From assembly GCF_000006405.1 (NCBI RefSeq), contig NW_003205208.1, positions 1 through 64,000 of the forward strand: a stretch of 64,000 bases of DNA. The letters are read 5' to 3'. Below the pieces are notes generated by a model. The model did no database searches and was not told the origin of the DNA. It saw only the letters and a program-made list of their open reading frames with translations. Both the position numbers and the translations under genes were made by a program. Below are positions 54,916 through 64,000 of this stretch, in pieces. Positions within the stretch are counted from its first letter, which is position 1. Each line of letters opens with the position of its first letter. The DNA comes from Perkinsus marinus ATCC 50983. Lineage: Eukaryota > Perkinsozoa > Perkinsida > Perkinsidae.

Positions 54916-55088
54916 ATAGGACTTGCCTGAGGCCGCAACGGGCTCCTTGGACCGAGTAGCTTCACATCGTCACCAACTTGGAAGGCCTTCATCAAAAGAG
55001 TCGGCATCGTCTCGGTCGATTCAGAGGGCGATAAATCACCACAATGTCGTTCGAGGAGGAACTGACGGCAGGCCAGGAGGGAGGCCAT
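54870..55088 (-). CDS. Possible first exon of an unrecognised gene
   Basis: Starts MASLLACRQFLLERHCGDLS and continues LLMKAFQVGDDVKLLGPRSP. A cag/gcaagt at about 54932 would be a GC-type donor; a possible next exon between R1 copies 5 and 4 reads MTISAWGLNCVVGSRRRRTL and is followed by a gtgtgt donor. If so, both R1 copies lie in introns. No family is recognised. Confidence 0.3.
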   Translation of the reverse strand: MASLLACRQFLLERHCGDLSPSESTETMPTLLMKAFQVGDDVKLLGPRSPLRPQASPIRVLKCMFTFAYELV

Positions 55089-55216
55089 TACTAAAATAAG
55101 GCCTAGAGGAAACTCATCGATGACTCCTACAAAGTAACCTTGAAAAAGACCTAGAAATTATCCACCGTGAATAATCTGTCATATGAAGTCCTTCGCTATT
55201 ATGGATGACGCCTCAG

Positions 55217-55385
55217 CCTCCGCAACTGTGCTCGTGAGTTTCCTCACTTTACTATGAAAATCCGCACGCCATTTTGGGTAGAAGTGTACAAAAACGAACG
55301 GTAATTTCCCCAATTTCCTCATGTTTTCCATATTCCTCGCAACACATGTAGTTGACCATGTGCATATATTCCCACACTGTAACGC
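55217..55385 (+). repeat. R1 repeat copy 6
   Basis: ctcgtgagtttcctcac, gaagtgtacaaaaacgaacg, ttttccatattcctcgcaac, acatgtagttgaccatgtg. Confidence 0.8.
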
Positions 55386-55517
55386 CAAAACACAGGCGTC
55401 GAGAGCCCCCGAGGCCCCAAACTTAGTAAACTGATGACACGCTGCGAGAGCTCTGAATGATAGTAAAAAATTGATCAACAAAACAACAATGTGAATAGGA
55501 AAGGAATGGCAATCGTA

Positions 55518-56029
55518 TTAAGCAGTGATGGCACCCTTCTCGAGGAGGAGATCGTGGAGTTCACCTGAGACGATTCATCATAGACTAACACACTGTGACG
55601 ATACCCCTTACCGTCCTCGGCCATTTGAAGGACGATGTCGCAGCCACCGACAAACTCTCCATCAACATAGAGTTGAGGGTATGTTGGCCAATCTGAAAAG
55701 ATACCATATGGGCCTTAATCGGGCCTACTTTGAATCTTGCCAGGCCGACCTGGTATCTAACCGTTTCAGAAGATACTACCTGAATATTTCTTCACGCCCT
55801 CTCTCAGCACATCATTAGCCAAGATATTCATATGGGCGAACGACTTCACGCCTGAGATCTCCATTTCCCCTCACCTCGAGGAGCTCCCCTTACCCTCCTT
55901 TTGCAACGTCTCCACGACCTTCTTGCTGAACCCACATTTTGGGGCTTCCGGATCGCCCTTCATAAAGAGGACCACTTTATTGGCTTTCACAAAGGCGTCG
56001 AGTTTAGGAAGTAACTCCTCGTACGACAT
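55518..56029 (-). CDS. Monothiol glutaredoxin (CGFS type), 4 exons
   Basis: An iron-sulfur cluster carrier of the Grx4/Grx5 class. Exons by frame: 55894-56029, 55780-55851, 55612-55692 and 55518-55564. All introns are GT-AG, with lengths 42, 87 and 47 nt. The product of about 111 residues starts [20 protein letters not shown], then [20 protein letters not shown] with the CGFS active site. It continues [20 protein letters not shown], the [20 protein letters not shown] block with the cis-Pro and glutathione-binding residues, and ends [13 protein letters not shown]. No N-terminal targeting peptide is obvious, so a cytosolic place is possible. All family key residues are present. A 116-bp tandem repeat begins about 70 bp upstream of the start. 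Confidence 0.93.
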
Positions 56030-56100
56030 AATCAGTACCGAATGAACTCAATAGCAGAAGTCAACCACGAATCACCTTATCCCCCTAGCTCTTCGAAAGA

Positions 56101-56372
56101 GAAAACGCTGAATTCACTCATTACGCGACTGTCCTTGAGAAAACCAATTACGATTTATGTAATACCCTAGCAAAGCCCCCGGGCCAACTTCGGCATATAA
56201 GGCCGCATAGAAAACAGAAAACGCTGAATTCACTCATTTCGCGACTGTCCTTCTGAAAACCAATTACGATTTTTGTGATACCCTAGCAAAGCCCCCGGGC
56301 CAACTTTGGCATATAAGGCCGCATAGAAAACAGAAAACGCTGAATTCACTCATTTCACGACTGTCCTGATGG
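56101..56372. repeat. 116-bp tandem repeat upstream of the glutaredoxin gene
   Basis: Units start at 56101, 56217 and 56333 (the last partial). They share gaaaacgctgaattcactca, ccaattacgattt, ataccctagcaaagcccccg and catataaggccgcatag. They lie immediately upstream of the glutaredoxin start, so they may form or contain its promoter; the catataa text is a weak TATA-like match. The two full units differ at only a few positions. Confidence 0.85.
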
Positions 56373-56530
56373 AATGGGGAAATCCTCTACGATTCTCCTC
56401 ATGAATTTACCAGTTAAATTTCAATTCAAATCATATTGCCGAGCATGCCACTGTCATCCGTGCACGTTCGTGGTGGTGTAATACAAAGTCGATGTTCTTA
56501 TTTGGAACCCGCTCGACAAATATGGCAAAA

Positions 56531-56586
56531 ATGAATCGCTTCGCTCCGCCTTTGAAATCGACAAACATGAATCGCTTCGCTCCGCC
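56531..56586. repeat. 36-bp direct repeat of a 20-mer
   Basis: atgaatcgcttcgctccgcc occurs at 56531-56550 and again at 56567-56586. The minus strand reads GGAKRF twice in a short open frame that is unlikely to be a gene. Confidence 0.7.
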
Positions 56587-56847
56587 ATTCGAGTCACCAC
56601 TTTGAGCGATCATCCCACGAAAGCCCCTCCCTGTACGGGGTGGTAATTTTCTATTTATTTACCAGTTTTTCCGGGAATTTTCCTTTTTTTTCAACTCGAC
56701 GTAGAACCTCAGAAAATCTTAAAAATCTTCCGAGTGCGGTGAGTTTAACGAAGATCCATGCACTTCAATTGAATCGCATTCGAGCAGTGAGAAAATAAAT
56801 AATTTTCGGGAAATTCGAATATTAAATTTCATTCATCGTTGGAGTTG

Positions 56848-56985
56848 GCATATATGTTCGCCTCCCCCAGCTGAGCTCCGGAGTTTACGCACAAATTATG
56901 GTAAAAATGTACCACCAAAAATTTCCTCAGAATTTCCATATTGTCACCAACACATGTAGTTGACGATGTACATATCATTGCGATA
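56848..56985 (+). repeat. R1 repeat copy 7
   Basis: cagctgagctccggagttta, aaaaatgtaccaccaaaaat, ttcctcagaatttcc, acatgtagttgacgatgta. Well preserved. Confidence 0.8.
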
Positions 56986-56989
56986 ATAT

Positions 56990-57110
56990 ATATTTGCTTT
57001 CCTCAGCTGAGCTCAGGGTTTTCTGGAAAAAAATAATTTCCTGAAATTTCCCCGAAATTTCCATAGTGTCACCAACACATGTAGTTGAGCATATTTCCCC
57101 CCACACTGAC
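56990..57110 (+). repeat. R1 repeat copy 8
   Basis: tcctcagctgagctcagggt, atttccatagtgtcaccaac, acatgtagttgagcat. Directly follows copy 7 in the same orientation; the middle is deleted. Confidence 0.8.
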
Positions 57111-57210
57111 CGTCGTGTCAGAATTTGATCATTTCCAACTCTATTTTTTAACCATGTATAACATGAGTGTTTCACGAGAAATCTTATCGAGGCTTGTAAT
57201 TATGATCTCA

Positions 57211-57350
57211 GAGTATGCACATGATCAACTACATGTGTTGGTGGAAATCCGAAAATTTTGGTAAATTATCGTTGGTTTCTGTACCAAAAATTGTATAAAT
57301 TTATTGAGAAAACTCCTGAGCTCAGCTGAAAGAAGCGAACATATATTCGA
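57211..57350 (-). repeat. R1 repeat copy 9 (inverted)
   Basis: tatgcacatgatcaactaca, tgtgttggtggaaatccg, cgttggtttctgtacc, cctgagctcagctgaaagaa. Full length, inverted relative to copy 8. Confidence 0.8.
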
Positions 57351-58003
57351 ACTCCGCGAATATGTGAACATTCGCGAATATTCCGAATAAACATTATGTG
57401 CGAATATTACTACCGTCTCTTTAGTCGGATGGTAGTAATTTCAATGGAACTCGTTCGTGGAGTTTTCGATAGGAAGCTGTGTTTTACTATAGTCTGGTAA
57501 ATGGCTACTTACATGTGTTGGTGACAATATTATTTTTCCCAATTTTCCTACTTCGATTTTCTTGACAATGTGTCGATATATTTGGAACTTGGGTCGTACT
57601 ATAAACCACTTATTGATTATTATCTACCCGAGTTATGGTACGAATTTAAATTACTTTCTAAGTATTTATTTCCGCTCTGAAAGTGTTGCCAAATACCAAA
57701 CTTAGGATTGCTGTCTATGAGAATAGTCTTTGCCATTTTATGTTTATATATCATTTGAATATTTCACATCAACTCTTGATGAGGTCACGACTGAAGTTAC
57801 TATCGGCACATAAAGTCTTAACAACGGGTTTTCTTTTTTTACATTTTTTTTACTTCTTTCCTTTATTTTTTATGTAGTGTTATAGACATCTGCCGAATTC
57901 TACACCCCAGGTTGATGAAATAGCAACGATTATAGTTGGGTGAAAAGTTCCGAACGTTTATTGAGGTTGTTAATACTTATTTCCCGTAAAGTTGGCAAAA
58001 ATA
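57351..58003. other. AT-rich spacer, R1 fragment at 57508-57560
   Basis: Only an R1 end (cttacatgtgttggtgacaa) is recognised. Long t-runs occur near 57830-57870, upstream of the EGF-like gene. Confidence 0.45.
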
Positions 58004-58419
58004 ATGACACAGGCTCCGACTAACGTATTGAATTCTTTGCCTTGCAATCCGACTCTACCCACTGCTGATCAATGCAGTGCGCATGGAGTTTGCACTAAAG
58101 ATTTCCAGTGCTTTTGTGGAAGTTATTACACTGGTGTCCAATGCGATCAATTCGCATGGTAAGAATTATTGCAAACAATTTTGAAAATTATATTCAATTC
58201 AGGTATACATATTTTCTCATAACATTGGGAATAATACTCATCATAATGGTAGCAGTATGCGGCTGCTACTGCCATGCGGTCTTCATTCGAGATAAAGGAC
58301 CAACACGTCCTATTCCGGGTGGGAGGAGACCTTCATCTGAGGTGGTGAATTTCTGTTACTATTTAGTAGGGTATTATTTTGTATCAGCGCACTCGGCTGC
58401 TCCCGACTACTACCGTTGA
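58004..58419 (+). CDS. Small EGF-like single-pass membrane protein, 2 exons
   Basis: Exon 1 (58004-58158) starts MTQAPTNVLNSLPCNPTLPT and holds one EGF-like module with six cysteines in the pattern C..C..C..C.C..C (CSAHGVC, CFCGSYYTGVQC). A 44-nt GT-AG intron (58159-58202) restores a split Trp codon. Exon 2 gives a transmembrane helix (YFLITLGIILIIMVAVCG) and a short basic tail, KGPTRPIPGGRRPSSEVV, and ends at 58419 unless a further intron starts after SSE. There is no signal peptide before the EGF module, so it would be an N-out anchor, which is unusual. No orthologue is recognised. Confidence 0.65.
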
Positions 58420-59276
58420 AAAGGACGGTTTGAAAGGACATGCCTGAATGTTGTTACTCGATAACCGCTGGTGTGATTGTGTTAAGAGTAGTTACAGTCT
58501 AGCGAAGGCTCGAAAGTACTGGGAGGTTCTGGTGTATTGTTATCCTTACCTAACTTTGGTGAATTCCCTAAGCTCGCGATCCTATGGCATGCTCCTACGA
58601 TTATGTTCAGTTTGTTGTGCGTGCCTTCTTCAAATAGGTAGTGTTATATGGATTTATTCATCACGCTCGTATTAGCCAGGAAATCAAATTTACACAAGCA
58701 AAACGGACGCCAATAGGAGTGTTATCGAATTCCTGGGCGAATCACAAACAAGCTATAGATGATGAACAATTCCTAGGCGTCCACTCACTCACGAAATGTA
58801 CACCTCGAGAGTTCCCTAATTCAACTTTGAATACAATAGTAATATCGATTTTGCCCTGTAGTCTGTACTGTGTGTGTGGTAGGAATTGATGTGCGAGCCA
58901 TTTCATTGCGTATTGGTAGCCGCTTCACTGTATTTGACCTCTGCCATTTTTACCAAGATCGTCGCAATGGGAACATTGTCATCTCAGAGTGCGGTTTATA
59001 TCGATAGTAGTTGGAAAATAGTCAGCTATTTCACATTCTAATTCGTGATCAAGTGCGACCATCGAGTTGCTGGTGGGCATACACTGAAATGCTCTCGACA
59101 TTTTCAATTCGCGTATACTACAATGATAATATACATGCATTCTTTCCGATATGTTAAATAAAATATACGACTAAATATGAACCTCGAAAATACTAATTTT
59201 AAATTACATAATGAAGACTACCAACACAACAACGGTAATATTCCCAGAATACTAATGGACAATCGTAAAAAAATTA
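58420..59276. other. Spacer, no gene seen
   Basis: AT-rich, without convincing coding sequence or repeats. Confidence 0.4.
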
Positions 59277-60383
59277 TCATCTTTCCGAGAAAATGAACGT
59301 CGGCAATTTAATAACATCCGAATACGCCGCCTGGCTGTAGGTCAATAACACGAATCCAACAAGTTGCAACCACGACCATGCTGTCCACTTCTCTCCAAAC
59401 ACCGAGTCTGGCAATAATATGTAGTGTATGAATAGATCCACAAGCCATATCACAGCGGTTCGAGATGCTTCAATCATCGTCCTATGCACTGCAGTCAACT
59501 TATACGTTACCATAACACCAGATATGTTATAACTTAATATCGATATAAAATAAATGAATAAATTAATAATCAATTGTACGTTGTTTTGGAGCATCTTCAA
59601 AGTGTCAATCGTGTTTTCCATACTTCCGCGATCTTCTCCTGGGATCCTTTGCAAGATTGGGAAGACGATTATACACATGAAAAAACAACCCCAAATTCCC
59701 TCGAGTCCGACCAATTGCAGTGGTGACACCGTCCACTCTTTCATGAGCCTTTCCTCACAGACAACCTGGCCTGCTTGCACGATCTGTCCGGCGACTATCA
59801 TAACCATACCAATTAGCATCATCGTAGGGTCGCCTCCAGCAGGGGTGGAGTTTTGCGAACTCATCAAATTGGCAAAACCAACGATAAGAATTGCGATAAA
59901 ACACAGACCAACCGCAACCCAATGGTGAGCTTGTAAACGTCTTCCCAGGAAAAATACCGACAGGATTGCACAAAATATTATTTCCGCGCCTCTCAGCATT
60001 TGCCAGACCGATGCAGGGTTGTACAGAAGCCCCACAAAGCACATAACCGTAGCAGTTAGATCCAACGCGGCGGGCAGACCAATCATAAGGTATCGTTTCA
60101 CTTTATGATTTGTATCAGGCCTTCTTATGGGCTCCAGCAGAGGTTCCTCCTGATCGATTTTCTCGTTAGTTCTCCGACGTTTTATATAAACGCTTATCAA
60201 GTACGCCACAATGCTGAGTGACATTCCCATGAACATTGAAAAAGTGTTAAACCATGGTTTTGCGAAAAGATGTTTTTCACCGTCGATGCCAACAGATGAA
60301 GTTTGAAATTGTATTTTCCCTATCAGCGTATTCAGCGCGCCGAACATCAGCATTGACCCAATGTAGACTCCTATAACTCCCAT
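59277..60383 (-). CDS. SLC35F6: Solute carrier 35 F6-like transporter (DMT superfamily)
   Basis: 368 aa with about ten membrane helices, in the nucleotide-sugar/drug-metabolite transporter fold. Helix 1 is VIGVYIGSMLMFGALNTLIG. A soluble stretch, KRRRTNEKIDQEEPLLEPIR, follows helix 2 and contains an EEPLLEP dileucine-like sorting signal. Family text follows in MIGLPAALDLTATVMCFVGL, QMLRGAEIIFCAILSVFFLG, GLEGIWGCFFMCIIVFPILQ and ASRTAVIWLVDLFIHY. Animal SLC35F6 members sit in lysosomal and mitochondrial membranes; the substrate is unsettled. Length agrees with the family. Intronless in contrast to GCAT and glutaredoxin. The start is the first in-frame Met and leads straight into helix 1. Confidence 0.88.
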   Translation of the reverse strand: MGVIGVYIGSMLMFGALNTLIGKIQFQTSSVGIDGEKHLFAKPWFNTFSMFMGMSLSIVAYLISVYIKRRRTNEKIDQEEPLLEPIRRPDTNHKVKRYLMIGLPAALDLTATVMCFVGLLYNPASVWQMLRGAEIIFCAILSVFFLGRRLQAHHWVAVGLCFIAILIVGFANLMSSQNSTPAGGDPTMMLIGMVMIVAGQIVQAGQVVCEERLMKEWTVSPLQLVGLEGIWGCFFMCIIVFPILQRIPGEDRGSMENTIDTLKMLQNNVQLIINLFIYFISILSYNISGVMVTYKLTAVHRTMIEASRTAVIWLVDLFIHYILLPDSVFGEKWTAWSWLQLVGFVLLTYSQAAYSDVIKLPTFIFSER

Positions 60384-61190
60384 CGTGTAAAATGAATGAA
60401 AATCTTCAAAATGAACAATACCATACCGAACTCAGACACCTCCGAATCTCGAAACTTCATACACGTGCGTGGATTTTTTACGTAAATGTTTATTCTAAGG
60501 CTAACCAAGAAAACGAGGAAATTAGCAACTACTCCATCATCATCAACAACAACAAGTACATGAGATTGCAATTATAGTTTAGTGGCGACCTCAGTAAGAC
60601 AGGCGCCATCGTACTCGGTTTATGCCTAGGAAAGGAAAATTTTGCGCGCCAGAAAACCAGGTGGCTGAAGGCTGAGGAAGAATCATTCTTCCCTTCCCCA
60701 ATAATTCCCGTTTCAGTTCCCGGGAATAATGGCTGGTCTAAAACGGGAATAATGGATCTCATTTAGGGAATTATAATACAAGACCGGCGTTTGCTCCAGG
60801 GAAACATGAGTATGAACAAGGAATCCGGAAAAGGGTCATACGCACTTCGATGAACCCTCTCGGCCGCATGGCCGAGAACAAAATATGGACTCTCTTGCGT
60901 TTTCCCACTTTTCCGGCTTTTCACGAGGCGCTTTGAGCGCCGCGCTTGCCAGGCAATCACTACAAGCTCGGTCCAGTGAACTGATCTCAGCATGAGTTCA
61001 ATATGTCGTTCGTGGGCAATATTCCCAGGTGTTGTATTGGTCATAGCAGCAGTTGTTGAAATCGCTTTGTTTTCACAGGAACAGCATTCTCAATTGTTGT
61101 ATCGGCCATAGCGACACTAATTTCAGTCGCTGAGTTCAACACAGCGTGTTGCTTATAGCAAATCATAGCCCATACAATGAGGTTTCACCA
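60384..61190. other. Intergenic, with palindromes
   Basis: No recognised gene. A near-scar with one mismatch in A' lies at 60928-60947 (A = gcgctt), and an 8-bp-stem hairpin with a 4-nt loop at 60858-60877. An open frame at 60763-61044 (minus) has no family likeness. Confidence 0.45.
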
Positions 61191-61256
61191 CCCTAGACTA
61201 GGGTCCCTAGTGATATGAAAAACACTGGTGAAAAACATATTTCACGACTACTGCAG
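61180..61256 (+). repeat. M1 MITE-like copy D, truncated and scarred
   Basis: Matches copy A from gaggtttcacc through tagtgatatg, aacactggtgaaaaacatat and ttcacgactactgcag, then ends. Where copy A has the plain 8-mer accctagt, copy D carries the palindromic scar at 61191-61210. Overall it is 17 nt longer here: 14 explained by the scar and 3 by an extra acc. Confidence 0.85.
61191..61210. repeat. Palindromic scar, A = ccctag, in an M1 copy
   Basis: A, a, A', t, A. Outer bases are a and t; both spacers obey the complement rule. The unscarred paralogous site is 52951-52958. Confidence 0.9.
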
Positions 61257-61833
61257 GTTGTTAGCGCAAGAGTGAAGTCATTCTCGCAGAGAGGGAGCAA
61301 TAGTGAACAACCACGTCGGAGTCTACACTTGCACTTTCAACTGCATCTCTTCTTGGAGTTGGTGACGTGAGCTTACCTCCACATCCTATGATGATGTCCC
61401 CATGGCCAACCACTAAAGTACTTCAACTCAAATGATGATATGAATGATGATACATGTCTCCAACCTTTGCGTCATAACTAATGCTCGACCTAAGGTCGGA
61501 GCAACCATACTTGTATCTTATTTATAGCGACGAGATTTACCGAAGATTGAGATCTCAATAAAAATACTGGACGCGGCGTCACAAATAATGTCTGTCTATA
61601 TGAAAAATCATGTCTTGTAGTAATGTCGTCTTCATTGTTTCTCGAAAAAATCTGATAATGATGATGAGTATAAAAAAAGTATAAAAGATAAAACAGATGC
61701 CCTGGGTGAGCAGCCGTCATTGCCCACATACGTTCTGCTGGCTATATGATAGAATGAGAACCCAGACGAGAAAGCAGAGTAGATACACTCCACATACATA
61801 ATCATCGAGTCTTCGATAGCCTCCGCCCTAAAT
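61257..61833. other. Spacer, no gene seen
   Basis: No gene recognised; presumably the 3' flank of the secreted-protein gene at 61834. Confidence 0.45.
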
Positions 61834-62691
61834 TCAGGCCCTGAATGTCAGAACCACGCTGGGCTTAGATTTATTGTTAGGGACGAATTCCACCGAGTTG
61901 TTGCCCCTGAAGTAGACCCACTGTGCAGGGACGTTAACGAACTGCCTCGTCTTGTTGACGTAGGGATTGTCGAGCAGTATACGCTCGCCGTGACTTCCCT
62001 GAATTAACGTTATGCGGCCAAGGCCTGAGTTATATACTGCGGAACGCGTATATGACTGACTCCGAAAATCTACGAACTTAGTGAGCGCGACTGGACCGGT
62101 TGCTTCGAAGTAAGTGCAGACGAAATCGGGGGAGCAGGCGCCATATATATCTGTAACCAGCTCCTCATCCGCCGCGAGGGAACCGTCGGTAGTAGCCGAC
62201 AGTTCTGAGGCATCGGGGATGGCGGTACAGGTGGAAGCGTGTTTTGGCCGCTCCGCGCAGGCCTCCATTGTTAGATTGTGAACATACTCACCCTTCTTAG
62301 AGACCATCTGGACAACTCCGGCCGACCCCGGTGGCACCTTGAGATCGAAGCCCACTTCGTAGTAAGGATATATCTCAGGACCCTCACTATGTCCTAAACG
62401 TTTCAGGATGAAAGTGTTGTCCTTGATAACCGCACTTTCGTACCAAAAAGCATAATAGTGATTTCCGAAATAGTTGTAACCCACGATAGCCTTCCCAGGA
62501 GAATCGTATTGGAAGAACATGCATCCCTTGAACATCACTCCAGGTTTAGGACTAAGCACATCTTGGTAGGCGCAGTATTTCCCAGGCTTGAGAGAGGTAT
62601 CAACACCGGTGACGACACCATAACCAGCTAACACTGCCATAGTGACTAACGCGGTGGCAGCAGACAGCATTCGAGTGGAGGTAAGACTCAA
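61834..62691 (-). CDS. Secreted protein of unknown function, 285 aa
   Basis: Starts MSLTSTRMLSAATALVTMAV, a signal peptide (the second Met would also serve). The mature part has paired cysteines in KYCAYQDVL and FKGCMFFQY, then aromatic-rich text such as YNYFGNHYYAFWYES and PEIYPYYEVGFDL. A Cys-containing middle includes EACAERPKHASTCTAIPD and ACSPDFVCTYF. N-glycosylation sites are possible at NLT, NKT and NNS. It ends with beta-type text, QWVYFRGNNSVEF. Single exon, no break. No domain is recognised; it has the look of a lineage-specific secreted family of a marine parasite. A role cannot be given. Confidence 0.75.
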   Translation of the reverse strand: MSLTSTRMLSAATALVTMAVLAGYGVVTGVDTSLKPGKYCAYQDVLSPKPGVMFKGCMFFQYDSPGKAIVGYNYFGNHYYAFWYESAVIKDNTFILKRLGHSEGPEIYPYYEVGFDLKVPPGSAGVVQMVSKKGEYVHNLTMEACAERPKHASTCTAIPDASELSATTDGSLAADEELVTDIYGACSPDFVCTYFEATGPVALTKFVDFRSQSYTRSAVYNSGLGRITLIQGSHGERILLDNPYVNKTRQFVNVPAQWVYFRGNNSVEFVPNNKSKPSVVLTFRA

Positions 62692-64000
62692 AAGACTGAG
62701 AGCATTTCGTATCGCGAACCTTCAAGATTGAGTGAAGATAAGACTCCTCATCAAAGGCCTGTGAAGCGTCCTCTTGAGTATTAAGCCAATCACCACTGGA
62801 CCAGTGGCACTGGTGAGCAGTAACCCAAACTGACATGCTGCAAACGGTAATATCTTCGTTGTAACGCAATAGCTAGCAGTTTCAGAAAGTTACATGTGAA
62901 CTATGGTTGTTCCTCGCACCAGATAGCGTAATCGGTAAGCTACAGCTAAAACAATGTGAGCGAGCCTTAACAACGAGACGCATAACAACACAAACGTGAA
63001 TCACGCTGCGTAACAATCACGTCACGTCTAAACATGTACCGTTATCAGCGATTTTACTTGGTGATAGCTAATCACCCAGTGTAGCAGCAGCTGCTACGCA
63101 TCTGATAATTACAAGTGACTCTAGTCGCTGTTACTCTCAGCCTCTGATGTTTTCATTCTCATCACGCATGTATTGCGCGGCGCTCATGTGAGCCGTATTT
63201 CGTGCTGACCTTGAATGACTAAAAAACGCAGCTAACTCGTAACCCTTTTGGGGCTTGCCTGGTAGGAACATTTCCTCTCTGGCAGATCGATTCGCGACTC
63301 GAGCTCTTTTCCCCGTTGTTACGCTAGGTCGCGGATGGAAGCCTGGGAGTTTAGTGCTTGATACACTCAGTGTGTCGAGGGAAATTCCAAGATAGTCCGC
63401 TGCGTGAATGTGCGTGCGTGCGAGTCAAGCCTCGTCACCCTTGTGCTCCTAGAGGAGCTTGAGGCCAGTGAGACGAATGTGCCGGCATACCACGACGGTG
63501 CGTATCCTATTGACAATCAAATCAATACGATCAAGATAGGCCTGCTGCTAGTGATTGGGACTCGCTCCCGGGTGCCTCCTCTGACTGCATCATGCAGTCT
63601 GCATGCTCGACTCATGATCGGACATATTGGAAAAAGGATTTAATGAGTTATACCGAGATTCCCCGTAGCACGCCTACACACGGTCCTAGCACGCCTGTGC
63701 AGATGAGCACGCATGCGCAAGCGGGGTATCCCCCAACACTCTGGTGAAGAAGATTGACTATACGATGGACAATAGACGAGAGTACAGGGACAATACCAAC
63801 TAACGTAAGATGGAGACATAGTCGTACCCAATCACTAGAAGAATAAGGAAATCGTCCTAACCTCTCTAGTGAGGCTCACAGCATAACAAAGTGCTGAATA
63901 ATCTTATCCTTTTGTTGTTGTTATTCATCTTATTCTTATTTGCATCAATCGAGCGTTGTATGTAATCCCGCGACATGACGTGCACAGTAGCGCACGCCTA
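62692..64000. other. Intergenic to the right edge
   Basis: No supported gene. It contains an 8-1-8 palindrome (gtagcagc around one a, 63081-63097) and a palindromic scar at 63585-63604. Confidence 0.5.
63585..63604. repeat. Palindromic scar, A = ctgcat
   Basis: A, c, A', t, A. Outer bases are a and g; both spacers obey the complement rule. Confidence 0.85.

Noticed and set aside
1-64000. CRISPR array
   Set aside because: The tandem repeats at 5268, 32494 and 56101 have no regular unique spacers, and the introns and LTR elements show a eukaryotic genome.
1-64000. Dinoflagellate/Perkinsus-type spliced-leader gene
   Set aside because: No sequence close to the known leader core (ccgtagccatnttggctcaag type) was found by eye, so lineage was not argued from it.

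Overview
The window is nuclear DNA of a protist eukaryote. Short GT-AG introns (mostly 33-54 nt), small secreted proteins without recognisable domains, a flagellar PG-rich-repeat protein, a tandem MFS pair and a heavy load of LTR elements together suggest a Perkinsus-like alveolate. That is an inference from style, not from a marker gene. There are three assembly gaps: 13855-13954, 33195-34130 and 45515-46243.

Left half (1-32 kb): mostly mobile DNA. An old broken retroelement (RE1) runs off the left edge. A palindrome-rich non-coding stretch (3.2-6.5 kb) leads to a spliced GNAT acetyltransferase gene (6533-7423, minus). A BEL/Pao-like element with an RNA-recognition motif in its Gag (RE2, 7916 to the gap) follows. 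Next is an apparently whole element with identical 184-bp LTRs and a 5-bp target duplication (RE3, 14900-21074). A MULE DNA transposase with SWIM and PHD-like fingers lies at 21340-23055 (minus), and a broken Ty3/Gypsy element (RE4, about 25.0-32.1 kb, minus) after it.

Right half (32-64 kb): host genes separated by repeats. They are two tandem MFS transporters (36.2-40.1 kb), an 11-exon mitochondrial glycine C-acetyltransferase (40946-42836, minus), a probable secreted protein (44.5-45.2 kb), an ankyrin-repeat protein (46.6-47.3 kb), an unrecognised two-exon gene (47.8-48.5 kb), small secreted proteins (52.2 and 53.2 kb), a PG-rich-repeat protein (53.7-54.5 kb), a four-exon monothiol glutaredoxin (55518-56029), an EGF-like/TM protein (58004-58419), an SLC35F6-like carrier (59277-60383) and a larger secreted protein (61834-62691). 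Between them sit two short repeat families: R1 (about 130 bp, both orientations) and M1, a MITE-like unit with a 14-bp terminal inverted repeat.

The most unusual signal is a set of at least 16 short scars spread over the whole window. In each, a 6-mer A appears as A-x-A'-y-A (A' is the reverse complement, x and y single bases). In 13 of 16, x and y are also the complements of the bases just outside, so an 8-bp site T has become T(1-7)+T'+T(2-8). Fewer than 0.01 would be expected by chance. One scar lies in an M1 copy whose paralogue still has the plain 8-mer. The geometry fits excision of a transposon that makes 8-bp target duplications and flank hairpins (hAT/MULE type), and a MULE transposase lies in the same window.
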